64,000 nt of DNA from Sphingopyxis sp. H053 (GTDB taxonomy: Bacteria; Pseudomonadota; Alphaproteobacteria; Sphingomonadales; Sphingomonadaceae): NCBI RefSeq assembly GCF_001468225.1, contig NZ_LNRU01000009.1:121153-185152 (forward strand), written 5' to 3'. Below the pieces are notes generated by a model. That model was not told the origin of the DNA. It did no database searches and saw only the letters and a list, made by a program, of their open reading frames with translations. Below are positions 1 to 8,104 of the stretch, one piece after another (position 1 is the stretch's first letter; every line of letters begins with the position of its first letter). Position numbers and translations under genes: made by a program.

Positions 1-311
1 CGCAAATCGCGCGTTTGCGAATCGGTCCGACGCGCTGCCGCCAGTTCCGTCAGCAGTCCCTCGAGCCTTTCAAACATGATATAGAAATCTGCGATCTGGT
101 CATAGCTTGGATTTATCACCTCGCAACCGACCTGCGGAATTATGCGAACAAATCCTTCCGAACTCAAACGGTTGAGCGCGGCCATGATCGGCTGGCGGCT
201 CGCTCCGGTATCGCTCACAAGATCCTTGACCGACAGCCGCTGGCCAAAATTATATTGCGCGCCAACCATTCGGCTAACGAGAAGATCGTAAATTTCATCC
301 TTCTTGTTCAC
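1..311 (-). CDS. GntR-family transcriptional regulator, partial (N-terminal part only)
   Basis: The first ~103 residues are in the window and the gene continues past the left edge. The N-terminus is a classic GntR winged helix: the stretch VKDLVSDTGASRQPIMAAL followed by NRLSSEGFVRIIPQVGCEV. After it begins what looks like a helical FCD-type effector domain (YDQIADFYIMFERLEGLL). I place the start at the GTG at 309-311, which has GGAG nine bases upstream; no ATG fits better. FCD-type members usually respond to small organic acids, but the effector cannot be told here. The gene sits downstream of the integrase on the same strand, so it may be island cargo. GC is lower than in the chromosome-like part of the window. 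Confidence 0.8.
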   Translation of the reverse strand, partial: MNKKDEIYDLLVSRMVGAQYNFGQRLSVKDLVSDTGASRQPIMAALNRLSSEGFVRIIPQVGCEVINPSYDQIADFYIMFERLEGLLTELAAARRTDSQTRDL

Positions 312-502
312 TCGAATTGTCTCCAACTTTGGCGCTGCTACGCACGCCGCGAATATCCCCCTTGATTCAGCAAGAACGCAAGAGTCAGTCGTTGGCGAAC
401 GGATCCGGCTGCAAGAGCTGTTCGCAACGGAAATCGACAGATTCACTCTGCATATTTTGTTCGGCGCAATCGATCGTGGACAGCAAGTCTTTTTATAAGC
501 GC

Positions 503-1729
503 TTACCATGCGCGATCACGCGCCATATTCGCCAAACGAATGATCGCCGCCAGATGATCGTTCCAACTCTTCATTGCTTCGCGCTTCTCGTCCTTCCAGT
601 CGTGGCGCTGGTAGATACCGGCGACGCCCGCGCGGGAACCTCCGACGTGATTGAGCACAGCTTCGGTCACTTCAAATCGAACGCCTAGCCGTTGAAACCC
701 GGTTGCAAGAGTTCGTCTCAAGTCATGCAGTCGCCAGTCCGGTAACGGTTCGCGGCCGTCTTGCGACATAAGCAGGTCGAGCTTGATCTTGCCTTTGCTA
801 TATCCGGTGAACCTTCCGCCCCTGGAGGTCGTGAACATCCTGCCGCTACGCGGCCAGATAGCCGACCCGGCAACCTCGTCGAGGATCGCAACTGCAAGTT
901 CGTTGAGCGGAATTCGGTTGGGCTCGCCATTCTTTGCCCGTTCGCCGGGCAGGGTCCATAGGAGATCTTTACGGTTGAGTTCCTCCCAACGCAGCGACGA
1001 AACCTCCTCTCGTCGCTGACCGGTGACGATCAGAAGGCGGATGATGGGTCCGAAACAGGAATGCGTGTTTGGCGCCGCCATCCAGATGCGGCCAAGCTCC
1101 TCGTCTGAAAGCCAGCGATCGCGAGGTTTGACCGGGGGCGGGGTTTCCATGCCTTCCATCGGACTCCGATCGATATCTCCCCGGCTGACGGCCCAGCGCA
1201 AAAGGCGGCGCAAAACAGCGAAGACGTTACGGATATTTGCGATCTGCGCGCGCGGCATGCGGTCGAAGACGGCAACGATGTCGATTCGCGTAAGATTGGG
1301 AAGGGGCTTTGATCCCAAGACCGGCTTTACATGCAGCTCGAGGCTGCGCTTGACGAGGCGCCTCCAGCCTTCTCCAACGCAGGCCTCAGCGAAGCGATCA
1401 GAGTAATTATCGAAGGCTAGATCGACCGACTCTCGCCGTCGTTGCCGCTCTGCTTCGCCTGGATCGATTCCCTGGGCGATCAGAATAGCCAGTCGCTCCG
1501 CTTCGGCTCTGGCGGTGGCTGGCGTCCATGGCGAGCCATGGCTGCCTATCGTGTAGCGACGCGTCTTAGATTCGCGACCGCCCATTCGGAATTGCAACAC
1601 GTAAGACACGGCGCCAGCTTTGGTTCGCTTTGCGCCAAAACCCTTTATGCTATCATCCCAAAGAATGTCATGTTGCCCGCTCGAAATGAGAGCATCGACC
1701 GACCGTTTTGTGATCTTTCCGCTTGCCAT
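503..1729 (-). CDS. Tyrosine recombinase / P4-type phage integrase
   Basis: Site-specific recombinase of about 408 residues, the usual length for P4-like integrases. The N-terminus (MASGKITKRSVDALI, then ILWDDSIKGFGAKRTKAG) is the arm-binding DUF4102-type domain, followed by a core-binding SAM-like domain and a catalytic domain. Catalytic residues are visible: Arg in TGQRREEV (~239), HDLRR (~335-339), His in NHVGG (~361) and Tyr in GIYQRHDW (~373). The ATG at 1727-1729 is chosen because GGGAGA lies just upstream and it matches the family N-terminus; an in-frame start at 1816 gives an unrelated extension. No tRNA gene is adjacent; trmB follows instead. It implies that 1-1.8 kb is the end of an integrated element. 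Confidence 0.93.
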   Translation of the reverse strand: MASGKITKRSVDALISSGQHDILWDDSIKGFGAKRTKAGAVSYVLQFRMGGRESKTRRYTIGSHGSPWTPATARAEAERLAILIAQGIDPGEAERQRRRESVDLAFDNYSDRFAEACVGEGWRRLVKRSLELHVKPVLGSKPLPNLTRIDIVAVFDRMPRAQIANIRNVFAVLRRLLRWAVSRGDIDRSPMEGMETPPPVKPRDRWLSDEELGRIWMAAPNTHSCFGPIIRLLIVTGQRREEVSSLRWEELNRKDLLWTLPGERAKNGEPNRIPLNELAVAILDEVAGSAIWPRSGRMFTTSRGGRFTGYSKGKIKLDLLMSQDGREPLPDWRLHDLRRTLATGFQRLGVRFEVTEAVLNHVGGSRAGVAGIYQRHDWKDEKREAMKSWNDHLAAIIRLANMARDRAW

Positions 1730-1814
1730 AAATTGGTCTCCCAATACGGCGTTTCCAGCAATCACCCGGCAATCACCGTGGCGGAAATTGCCGCGTAATT
1801 GGGGAAAAGATAGC

Positions 1815-1866
1815 ATAGGGAGTGGCTATAAAAAACTAGCCTTTTCAACCCTATAGCACTCCTATA
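1815..1866. repeat. Imperfect inverted repeat between integrase and trmB (possible attachment or arm site)
   Basis: Arms at 1815-1830 and 1851-1866 match as reverse complements over 14 bases with two single-base insertions (left ATAGGGAGTGGCTATA). The spacer is AT-rich (AAAAACTAGCCTTTT). The right arm overlaps the last codons and stop of trmB. The position directly upstream of an integrase start and at the end of a chromosomal gene is where recombinase arm sites or an attachment core would lie; alternatively it is a factor-dependent terminator of trmB. Function is inferred only. Confidence 0.35.
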
Positions 1867-2575
1867 TACGCCTCCAGCGAAAATACCAGACCTCGTGCCC
1901 GTGCGCGCGCGCCTTGGCTTCGTAGCGTGTCTCGGGCCAGCCGCCAGGGCGGACCTGGAAATCCTGCGAATCCTGCGCCAGCCATTCGAACTGATGGCGG
2001 TGGCGGCGCATCACCATCAGCGCGTGCTGCAGATAGATGGGGTGGTCGGTGCCGAAGCGGAACTCGCCGCCGGGTTTGAGCTTTGCCGCGATCAGGTCGA
2101 GCGGGCCGTCGTTCATCATCCGCCGCTTGGCGTGGCGCGCCTTCGGCCAGGGATCGGGGTGGAGCAGATAGGCGAAGCTGAGCGCGCCATCGGGGATGCG
2201 CCGCAGCACTTCCAGCGCGTCGCCGTGATGGATTCGAACGTTACCGATGGGGAGCCGCGCGCCATGATCGCCCGCGACGTGGACCAGTGCCTGGGCGACG
2301 CCGTTGATGAAGGGTTCGCCGCCGATGAAGCCATGGTCGGGCAGCATGTCGGCGCGCCCCGCCATATGCTCGCCGCCGCCAAAGCCGATCTCGAAATGGA
2401 GCGGGCGGTCGTAACCGAACAGCGCTTCGGCGGTGACTTCGCCCTCGGTGGGAACCGCGATCTGCGGCAGCAACGTGTCGATCAGGTCCTGCTGGCCCGC
2501 GCGCAGGGGCTTGCCCTTTGAACGGCCGTAGAGGCGGTTGATCGTCGTCGGATCGCCGGGCTTATGTGCAGTCAT
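1862..2575 (-). CDS. trmB: tRNA (guanine-N7-)-methyltransferase TrmB
   Basis: SAM-dependent methyltransferase of 237 residues that forms m7G46 in the variable loop of tRNAs. The SAM-binding motif is FEIGFGGGEH, and the family hallmark HPDPWPKARHAKRRMM is present, with RFGTDHPIYLQ near the C-terminus. The start ATG at 2573-2575 gives MTAHKPGDPTTINRLYGR; an in-frame upstream ATG would add 17 low-complexity residues. It is the last gene of lnt-metK-trmB, with a 71-bp gap after metK. The 3' end overlaps an inverted repeat next to the integrase, so the extreme C-terminus could have been rebuilt by integration; it looks normal (YFRWRRI). Confidence 0.95.
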   Translation of the reverse strand: MTAHKPGDPTTINRLYGRSKGKPLRAGQQDLIDTLLPQIAVPTEGEVTAEALFGYDRPLHFEIGFGGGEHMAGRADMLPDHGFIGGEPFINGVAQALVHVAGDHGARLPIGNVRIHHGDALEVLRRIPDGALSFAYLLHPDPWPKARHAKRRMMNDGPLDLIAAKLKPGGEFRFGTDHPIYLQHALMVMRRHRHQFEWLAQDSQDFQVRPGGWPETRYEAKARAHGHEVWYFRWRRI

Positions 2576-2646
2576 GGGGCGCGCCCTAGCCGCGCGACCG
2601 GGCGGCGGCAACCCGCCACCCGGCATAATGCGACATCAAATGAGCG

Positions 2647-3867
2647 TCAGGCGGCGAGCGCTGCCTTGAGCTTGTCGACCAGGTCGGTGCGTTCCCACGG
2701 GAAGCTGTCGCCCTCCGACGTGCGGCCGAAATGGCCGTACGCCGCGGTCTGCTTGTAGATCGGCTTGTTGAGGCCGAGGTGCGTGCGGATGCCCTTCGGC
2801 GTCAGGCGCACGAGCTGCGGGATGACCGCCTCGATCTTGCCTTCGTCAACGGTACCGGTGCCGTGCAGGTCGACATAGATCGACAGCGGCTCGGCGACGC
2901 CGATCGCGTAGCTGAGCTGGATCGTGCAGCGGCGCGCGAGGCCCGCGGCGACGATGTTCTTCGCCAGATAGCGGGTGATGTACGCCGCCGAGCGGTCGAC
3001 CTTGGTCGGGTCCTTGCCGCTGAACGCGCCGCCGCCGTGCGGGCTCGCGCCGCCATAGGTGTCGACGATGATCTTGCGGCCGGTCACGCCGGCGTCGCCG
3101 TCGGGGCCACCGATCTCGAAACGCCCGGTCGGGTTAATGTGATAGACGGTGTTCGCGGTGAGCAGTTCGGCGGGAAGCACATCGGCGATCACGCCGAGCA
3201 CATATTTGCGCAGCTCGGTGTATTTTGCTTCGTCGCCTTCGCCATTGTGGAAATAATAGCCGGGCGCGTGCTGGGTCGACACGACGATCGCGGTCGCCTC
3301 AACCGGACGCTCGTTGGCGTAGCGCAGCGTGACCTGGCTCTTGGTATCGGGTTCGAGGAAGGGTGCGGTGCCCGCCTTGCGGTCGGCGGCCATACGCTCG
3401 AGGATCTTGTGGCTGTAATCGAGCGTCGCGGGCATCAGGTCGGGGGTCTCGTCCGACGCATAGCCGAACATGATACCCTGGTCGCCGGCGCCTTCGTCCT
3501 TGTCGCCGCTTTCGTCGACGCCCTGCGCGATATGCGCCGACTGGGCGTGGAGATTATTCTCGAAGCGGAAGCTTTCCCAGTGAAAGCCAGCCTGCTCGTA
3601 CCCGATGTCCTTCACCGTCTTGCGCACAGTGGCTTCGATCTCGTCGAGCGCGCCCGGTGCCCACTCGTCATTCTCGAACACGCCCTTGCAGCGGATTTCG
3701 CCGGCCAGCACGACGAGCTGGGTGGTGGTCAGCGTCTCGCACGCGATTCGGGCTTCGGGATCCTTCGACAGGAACAGGTCGACGATCGAATCGCTGATCT
3801 GGTCGGCCACCTTGTCGGGATGTCCTTCGGACACGCTTTCGGAGGTGAAGAGGAAGCTGTTGCGCAT
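2647..3867 (-). CDS. metK: S-adenosylmethionine synthetase
   Basis: MetK, 406 residues, makes S-adenosylmethionine from methionine and ATP in the cytoplasm. Signatures are [12 protein letters not shown] near the N-terminus, the hexapeptide GAGDQG with MFGYA after it, and the glycine-rich [19 protein letters not shown]. The start [15 protein letters not shown] at 3865-3867 is preceded by AGAAGG at a six-base spacing; a longer in-frame reading through upstream DNA is an artefact. It follows lnt by 49 bp and precedes trmB, whose product uses SAM. A short hairpin lies in the leader (separate entry). Confidence 0.97.
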   Translation of the reverse strand: MRNSFLFTSESVSEGHPDKVADQISDSIVDLFLSKDPEARIACETLTTTQLVVLAGEIRCKGVFENDEWAPGALDEIEATVRKTVKDIGYEQAGFHWESFRFENNLHAQSAHIAQGVDESGDKDEGAGDQGIMFGYASDETPDLMPATLDYSHKILERMAADRKAGTAPFLEPDTKSQVTLRYANERPVEATAIVVSTQHAPGYYFHNGEGDEAKYTELRKYVLGVIADVLPAELLTANTVYHINPTGRFEIGGPDGDAGVTGRKIIVDTYGGASPHGGGAFSGKDPTKVDRSAAYITRYLAKNIVAAGLARRCTIQLSYAIGVAEPLSIYVDLHGTGTVDEGKIEAVIPQLVRLTPKGIRTHLGLNKPIYKQTAAYGHFGRTSEGDSFPWERTDLVDKLKAALAA

Positions 3868-3873
3868 GGAGAG

Positions 3874-3905
3874 CCTTCTGTGAACGGATATAAAGGAAGC
3901 TTTAT
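3874..3905 (-). promoter_or_regulatory. metK leader hairpin with loop complementary to the ribosome binding site
   Basis: In the 49-bp space between lnt and metK, the minus strand reads ATAAAG-CTTC-CTTTAT (3905 to 3890), a perfect six-pair stem with a CTTC loop. The ribosome binding site AGAAGG follows at 3879-3874. The loop can pair with GAAG inside that site, which would make a small pseudoknot masking translation initiation. Very short pseudoknot riboswitches of this design (SAM/SAH class) occur ahead of metK in other Alphaproteobacteria; that comparison is from memory and the consensus match here is only partial. Confidence 0.3.
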
Positions 3906-3916
3906 GTGAGGTGCTG

Positions 3917-5506
3917 TTAGCGTCCGCGCCGACGAAAGGCAATGGCCAGCGCGAGCAACAGCAACGCAAACCCGACCGGCAGCATGTTGCCATAGCGCGC
4001 GAAGAGCGTGGGGGCATGCGCCTTCGGAACGAAGGTGTCGATGCGTCCCGCCGCATGCATCGGCAGCGATTCGACGATGCGGCCGTCGGCATCGATGACG
4101 GCGCTGATTCCCGTCGGGGTCGCGCGCACGACCGGCAACCCTTCCTCGATTGCGCGGAGCCGCGCTTGCGCCAGATGTTGCGGCGGGCCCCAGCCGCCGA
4201 ACCAGGCATCGTTCGAGGGATTGAAGATGAAATCGGGGCGGTGCGCCCGGTCGACCACCTGGCCTGAAAAGATGATCTCGTAGCAGATTTGCAGCCCGGC
4301 CCGACCAAAGGCGCCGAGGTCGAGGGTGCGGGCGCCGGGGCCCGGCCAGAAATCGATGTCGCCGGGGGCGAGCCGCGACAGGCCGATCGCCGACAGGATC
4401 GGGCGCATCGGCAGATATTCGCCGTAAGGGACAAGATGCGCCTTGTCGTAGCGCGGGCCGAGCGTGCCGTCGGCATGGACCGTCATCACCGCGTTGCGCG
4501 CGCCGACGACATCGCCCGTCTTGTCGAGTTCGAGCTTGAGCGCACCCAGAAGCATCAGGTCGTCGGGGTTCATCAGTTTGATGAGCCGCATACGCGCCTC
4601 GACGGGCGAGCGATCGTAATAAGGGGCGGGATAGCCCGCTTCGAGATAATCGGGCACCGCCGCCTCGGGCCACAGGATCAGGCGCGGCGTGTCATCCTTC
4701 GGCGTCGTCAGACGCGCGAGCTTTTCGAAATTGAGGTCGGCCTTGCTGCCCTCCCATTTGTCTTCCTGTCCGACATTGGGCTGGACGACGGTGATGGGGA
4801 TGCGCTGCGTACCCTTAACGCGAACGGCGGCATCGACGTTGCTGCCCGTTTGCGACAGAAATGCCGCACCCCATAGGGCGAGCAGACTACCGAAAAGCGT
4901 GGCTGCGGCGACACGGCGATGAAACCACGCTAGGATCATCACCGCCGCGAACAGGCAGACGATCGCGCTCATGCCATATGTGCCAATCCAGCCAGCGGGC
5001 GCGGCAACGTGCGGGACGGCAATCACCCCCAAGGGGTTCCATGCGAAGCCGGTGAAAATCCAGCTGCGAAGCCATTCGGTGAGCGCCCAGAGGCCGGCGA
5101 AGGCCAGCAGGTAGGACGGCGCCGCAAAATGCGCGTCTGCCTTGGGCTTCATCATCCACGCGCCCCAGGCCGCAAGCGCCGGATAGACGGCAAGATACAG
5201 CGACAACAGGCCGACTGCGATCCACCCGAGCCATGCGGGCATTGCCGCCTGATAGGTGAAGGCGGTTGCGATCCAGTTGAGGCCGACGACGAAATGGCCG
5301 ACGCCGAACGCCCAGCCGATACCCAGCGCGCGCGAACCCTTGGGGCTGCGCGCGACGAGCGCCATCCAGCCGGCGAGCGCGAGCAGGGTCAGCGGCCAGA
5401 GGTGGAGCGGCGCGAAGCCGGTTGCCGAAACGGCACCGAGCGTCAGGGCAAGAAGCTTTGGCCAGCGGTCGGCGAAAGCAGCGATGCGGGAGGATGTCGC
5501 GGTCAC
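3917..5506 (-). CDS. lnt: Apolipoprotein N-acyltransferase
   Basis: Inner-membrane enzyme of 529 residues that adds the third acyl chain to bacterial lipoproteins. About six hydrophobic segments fill residues 15-215, followed by a periplasmic nitrilase-fold domain and a final membrane helix near 505-525. The Glu-Lys-Cys catalytic triad is visible: E281 in WPEAAVP, K355 in [14 protein letters not shown] and C408 in QICYEIIF. It lies directly upstream of metK and trmB, as in many Alphaproteobacteria, but the usual upstream partners (phoH, ybeY, corC) are not found here; a palindromic repeat and unrelated genes follow instead. Confidence 0.97.
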   Translation of the reverse strand: MTATSSRIAAFADRWPKLLALTLGAVSATGFAPLHLWPLTLLALAGWMALVARSPKGSRALGIGWAFGVGHFVVGLNWIATAFTYQAAMPAWLGWIAVGLLSLYLAVYPALAAWGAWMMKPKADAHFAAPSYLLAFAGLWALTEWLRSWIFTGFAWNPLGVIAVPHVAAPAGWIGTYGMSAIVCLFAAVMILAWFHRRVAAATLFGSLLALWGAAFLSQTGSNVDAAVRVKGTQRIPITVVQPNVGQEDKWEGSKADLNFEKLARLTTPKDDTPRLILWPEAAVPDYLEAGYPAPYYDRSPVEARMRLIKLMNPDDLMLLGALKLELDKTGDVVGARNAVMTVHADGTLGPRYDKAHLVPYGEYLPMRPILSAIGLSRLAPGDIDFWPGPGARTLDLGAFGRAGLQICYEIIFSGQVVDRAHRPDFIFNPSNDAWFGGWGPPQHLAQARLRAIEEGLPVVRATPTGISAVIDADGRIVESLPMHAAGRIDTFVPKAHAPTLFARYGNMLPVGFALLLLALAIAFRRRGR

Positions 5507-5599
5507 GCGCGCTCTATTAGCCGCGCGGAGGGGCTACGACAATGAGGCTTGCACGCATCCCACGAGGAACGTCCCGGACCGATTTCAACCGCTTCTTAC

Positions 5600-5688
5600 G
5601 TGATCCCCGGCGAAGGCCGGGGCCCAGAGCGTAATAACGCAACGCCAGCTTTTCACCGCTCTGGGCCCCGGCCTTCGCCGGGGATCAC
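5600..5688. repeat. Dispersed palindromic repeat, 32-bp perfect arms
   Basis: Arms at 5600-5631 and 5657-5688 are exact reverse complements over 32 bases with a 25-base spacer. The core reads CCCCGGCGAAGGCCGGGG. It is related to the repeats at 53611 and 57319, which carry CCCCGCGAAAGCGGGG-type cores. It lies in the 240-bp gap between the diverging end of DUF2141 and the lnt start; apart from it I see nothing coding there. Confidence 0.85.
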
Positions 5689-5746
5689 AGGATGGAGCCA
5701 ATGTCGGCCTCCACCCCAAAGCCGCCTTCAACAATACCCCGTCATC

Positions 5747-6220
5747 TTAGAGCATATATTTCATCTTGATCGACTGGCGCATATCGCCCGCGACCGCGAA
5801 ACTTGCCGATTTGAAGCTCGGCGGGCCGACGGTGATCGCCGGATTGCGCGAAAAGCCGAAGCCTTCCTTGGGCACGAAGATCGCGACATCCATCTTGTTG
5901 TTGCTGTTCTCGTCATGGACGACCGCGATCGCATAGGTGCCGGTCGCGGGCGCGTGGACCGCGAAATCGCCGGCGTCGGCGGCTTTCACCGCCATGCGCA
6001 CCGACCCCTTGTCCTTGCTGCAGTCGGGAAATGCTTTGGGGTTGGTGGTCAGGCAGACGAGGATTTGTCCCTTCGCGCTGCGCAGCCCGGTAACGCTGAC
6101 CTCAACTGTTGGAGCGGGCGTCGGTGGCGGCGCTGCCGCGGCGGCCAGCAGCGCGGCCGAAATGACCAAGGCCAAGGTCCGTGCCGCACGCCTTGTCCCA
6201 GAAGCGGAAATAGAGACCAT
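5747..6220 (-). CDS. Exported DUF2141-family protein
   Basis: Predicted 157-residue secreted protein. Residues 1-30 form a signal peptide (arginines, then TLALVISAALLAAAAAP), followed by a small beta-rich domain with two cysteines (ILVCLTT, FPDCSKDKG) and the DUF2141 core YAIAVVHDENSNNKMD and PKEGFGFSRNP. Function of the family is unknown; members are periplasmic or secreted. The start at 6218-6220 makes the gene overlap the 3' end of the sterol desaturase gene by 119 bp; no later in-frame ATG keeps the signal peptide. It is co-directional with the desaturase, so both are probably one transcript. Confidence 0.8.
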   Translation of the reverse strand: MVSISASGTRRAARTLALVISAALLAAAAAPPPTPAPTVEVSVTGLRSAKGQILVCLTTNPKAFPDCSKDKGSVRMAVKAADAGDFAVHAPATGTYAIAVVHDENSNNKMDVAIFVPKEGFGFSRNPAITVGPPSFKSASFAVAGDMRQSIKMKYML

Positions 6221-6872
6221 AATTCCCCCGGTAAGCGGCGTGATGCTGCTCGTGATGTGTCGCGGTTATCAGCCAGCGGCCGGCGGGTCCATGAACAAGC
6301 GCGCGCGGGAACATCTCCCACCCCATATGATTGCCGACCCCCATGATCGTCATGATCGCGAGCACGAGCCCCAGCATCGCGACATGGATCGGGATCAGAA
6401 AGACGAGCGCGGGGATGACGATTGCGCCGGTGATTGCCTCCAGCGGATGAAAGCTCATCGCCGCCCACGCGGTCGGCGGGCGGCTTTCGTGATGGACGCT
6501 GTGCGCGACGCGGAACAAGGCTGGCCGGTGCATCCAGCGGTGCGTCCAGTAAAACCATGTGTCGTGGATCAGCAGATAGGCGAAGAGGCTAAGCGGCAGA
6601 TACCAGAGCGGAAAGGCGCCCCAATCACTGTAGATGCGCGTCCAGCCATGCGCCTGCCACCCCCACGCGACGACGCCCGCCGGAACCCCGTAAATCGCGG
6701 CGCTCGCAAGGCTCCACCCGACCTCGCGGCGCATCTGCGGCTCGAGCCCGCGATAGAGGCCGGGGTGCTTCCACTGCGTCGCGAGGGCGAAGCCGCCGCT
6801 GGTGATCAGATAGCGCACGCCGACGATCGCGGTCATCGCGAGCGCGGACAAAAGGATCGGCCAGCCGGTCAT
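6102..6872 (-). CDS. Sterol desaturase / fatty acid hydroxylase superfamily membrane protein
   Basis: Di-iron membrane oxygenase of 256 residues. The histidine clusters are HDTWFYWTH with HRWMHR (103-116), HSVHH (124-128) and HHEQHH (206-211), set among four to five hydrophobic segments. The family hydroxylates or desaturates lipids and includes carotenoid hydroxylases; it diverges from crtY across 74 bp, so carotenoid or membrane-lipid modification is plausible, but the sequence is closer to the ERG3-like branch than to typical CrtZ. The last ~40 residues overlap the DUF2141 signal-peptide region in another frame. Substrate unknown. Confidence 0.85.
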   Translation of the reverse strand: MTGWPILLSALAMTAIVGVRYLITSGGFALATQWKHPGLYRGLEPQMRREVGWSLASAAIYGVPAGVVAWGWQAHGWTRIYSDWGAFPLWYLPLSLFAYLLIHDTWFYWTHRWMHRPALFRVAHSVHHESRPPTAWAAMSFHPLEAITGAIVIPALVFLIPIHVAMLGLVLAIMTIMGVGNHMGWEMFPRALVHGPAGRWLITATHHEQHHAAYRGNYGLYFRFWDKACGTDLGLGHFGRAAGRRGSAATDARSNS

Positions 6873-6946
6873 GACGCAAGGCTAGCCGCTCGCCGCCGCG
6901 TTGCAATGGCTTTGCGCCCGCGCGTTCGCGTGGCTAAGGCAGGGGA

Positions 6947-8104
6947 ATGGTGGGGCCGAGCAACGATAAATGCGACATCGCGATCGTCGGCGGCGGGCTC
7001 GCCGGCGGGCTCGCGGCGCTTGCTCTCGCGGCGAAGCGCCCCGACCTCGACGTACGGCTGATCGAGCCGGGGCCGATCGGCGGCAATCATATCTGGTCCT
7101 TTTTCGACAGCGACATCGCAAAGAAGGACCGCTGGCTCGTCGCGCCGCTCGTGCGTTATCACTGGACGGCGTACGATGTCCGTTTTCCCTCGCACGAGCG
7201 CAAAGTGCGCATGGGATACAAGAGCATAACCGGCGAAGCACTCGCCGATGCTGTCATCGCGGCGCTGCCGGCGGGGCATATCATCGCCGACAAGGCCAAG
7301 CATGTCGCGCCCGACCATGTGCTGCTGTCGCGCGGCGGGCGGCTGTCGGCCAAGCATGTGATCGACGCGCGCGGCGGAGGCAAATTCCCGACCCTCGACT
7401 GCGGCTGGCAGAAGTTCGTCGGGCAGGCGCTGACGGTGAAGGGCGGGCACGGCGTCGAGCAGCCCGTCGTGATGGACGCGACCGCCCCACAGCTCGATGG
7501 CTATCGCTTCGTCTACCTGCTGCCCTTCGATGCCGAGACATTGTTCGTCGAGGACACCTATTACAGCGACGACGCCGATCTCGATGCCCCGGTCGTACGC
7601 GAACGGATCGCGGCCTATGCAGCGGCGCAGGGCTGGGACGTCGCGGCGACGACGCGCGAGGAAAGCGGCGTGCTTCCCGTCGTGATCGCGGGCGATTTCG
7701 ACCGGCTGTGGCCCGCATCCGACCGCACCGCACGGATCGGGGTGCGCGCGGGCGCCTTCCATGCGACCACCGGCTACTCGCTTCCCGATGCCGTGCGTAC
7801 CGCATCATCGCTGCCCGGGCTCGTCGATCGCGCCGACCTTCCCGCCATCCTCCGCAATCGCGCGGCGGCGTCGTGGCGGCGCCAGCGCTTCTACCGCATG
7901 CTCGGCGCGATGGCGTTCCGCGCGGCCGATCCGGGCGAGCGCTACCGCATCTTCGAGCGCTTCTACCGCCTGTCGCCGGGCCTGATCGCGCGCTTCTATG
8001 CCGGGCGCTCGACCACGGCGGACAAGCTGCGCATCCTGTCGGGCAGGCCCCCGGTGCCGATCGGCCGCGCGATTTCCGCGTTGTGGAAACGCGACTGGCG
8101 ATGA
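6947..8104 (+). CDS. crtY: Lycopene beta-cyclase
   Basis: Flavoenzyme of 385 residues that cyclises both ends of lycopene to beta-carotene. The Rossmann dinucleotide-binding start is IAIVGGGLAGGLAALAL, followed by LIEPGPIGGNHIWSFFD, typical of bacterial CrtY; later motifs are YRFVYLLPFD, LFVEDTYYSD and GAFHATTGYSLPDAV. The start at 6947 has AGGGGA immediately before it; a GTG three bases later is also possible. It is the first gene of a seven-gene operon, and its stop overlaps the crtI start (ATGA). Confidence 0.95.
   Translation: MVGPSNDKCDIAIVGGGLAGGLAALALAAKRPDLDVRLIEPGPIGGNHIWSFFDSDIAKKDRWLVAPLVRYHWTAYDVRFPSHERKVRMGYKSITGEALADAVIAALPAGHIIADKAKHVAPDHVLLSRGGRLSAKHVIDARGGGKFPTLDCGWQKFVGQALTVKGGHGVEQPVVMDATAPQLDGYRFVYLLPFDAETLFVEDTYYSDDADLDAPVVRERIAAYAAAQGWDVAATTREESGVLPVVIAGDFDRLWPASDRTARIGVRAGAFHATTGYSLPDAVRTASSLPGLVDRADLPAILRNRAAASWRRQRFYRMLGAMAFRAADPGERYRIFERFYRLSPGLIARFYAGRSTTADKLRILSGRPPVPIGRAISALWKRDWR

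Noticed and set aside
15..365. Plus-strand 116-codon frame at the left edge
   Set aside because: The minus strand encodes a clear GntR winged helix with its own ribosome binding site; the plus-strand product resembles nothing.
2647..4476. A 609-codon frame extending metK upstream
   Set aside because: The extension reads lnt in a wrong frame; MetK starts at 3867 with a good ribosome binding site.
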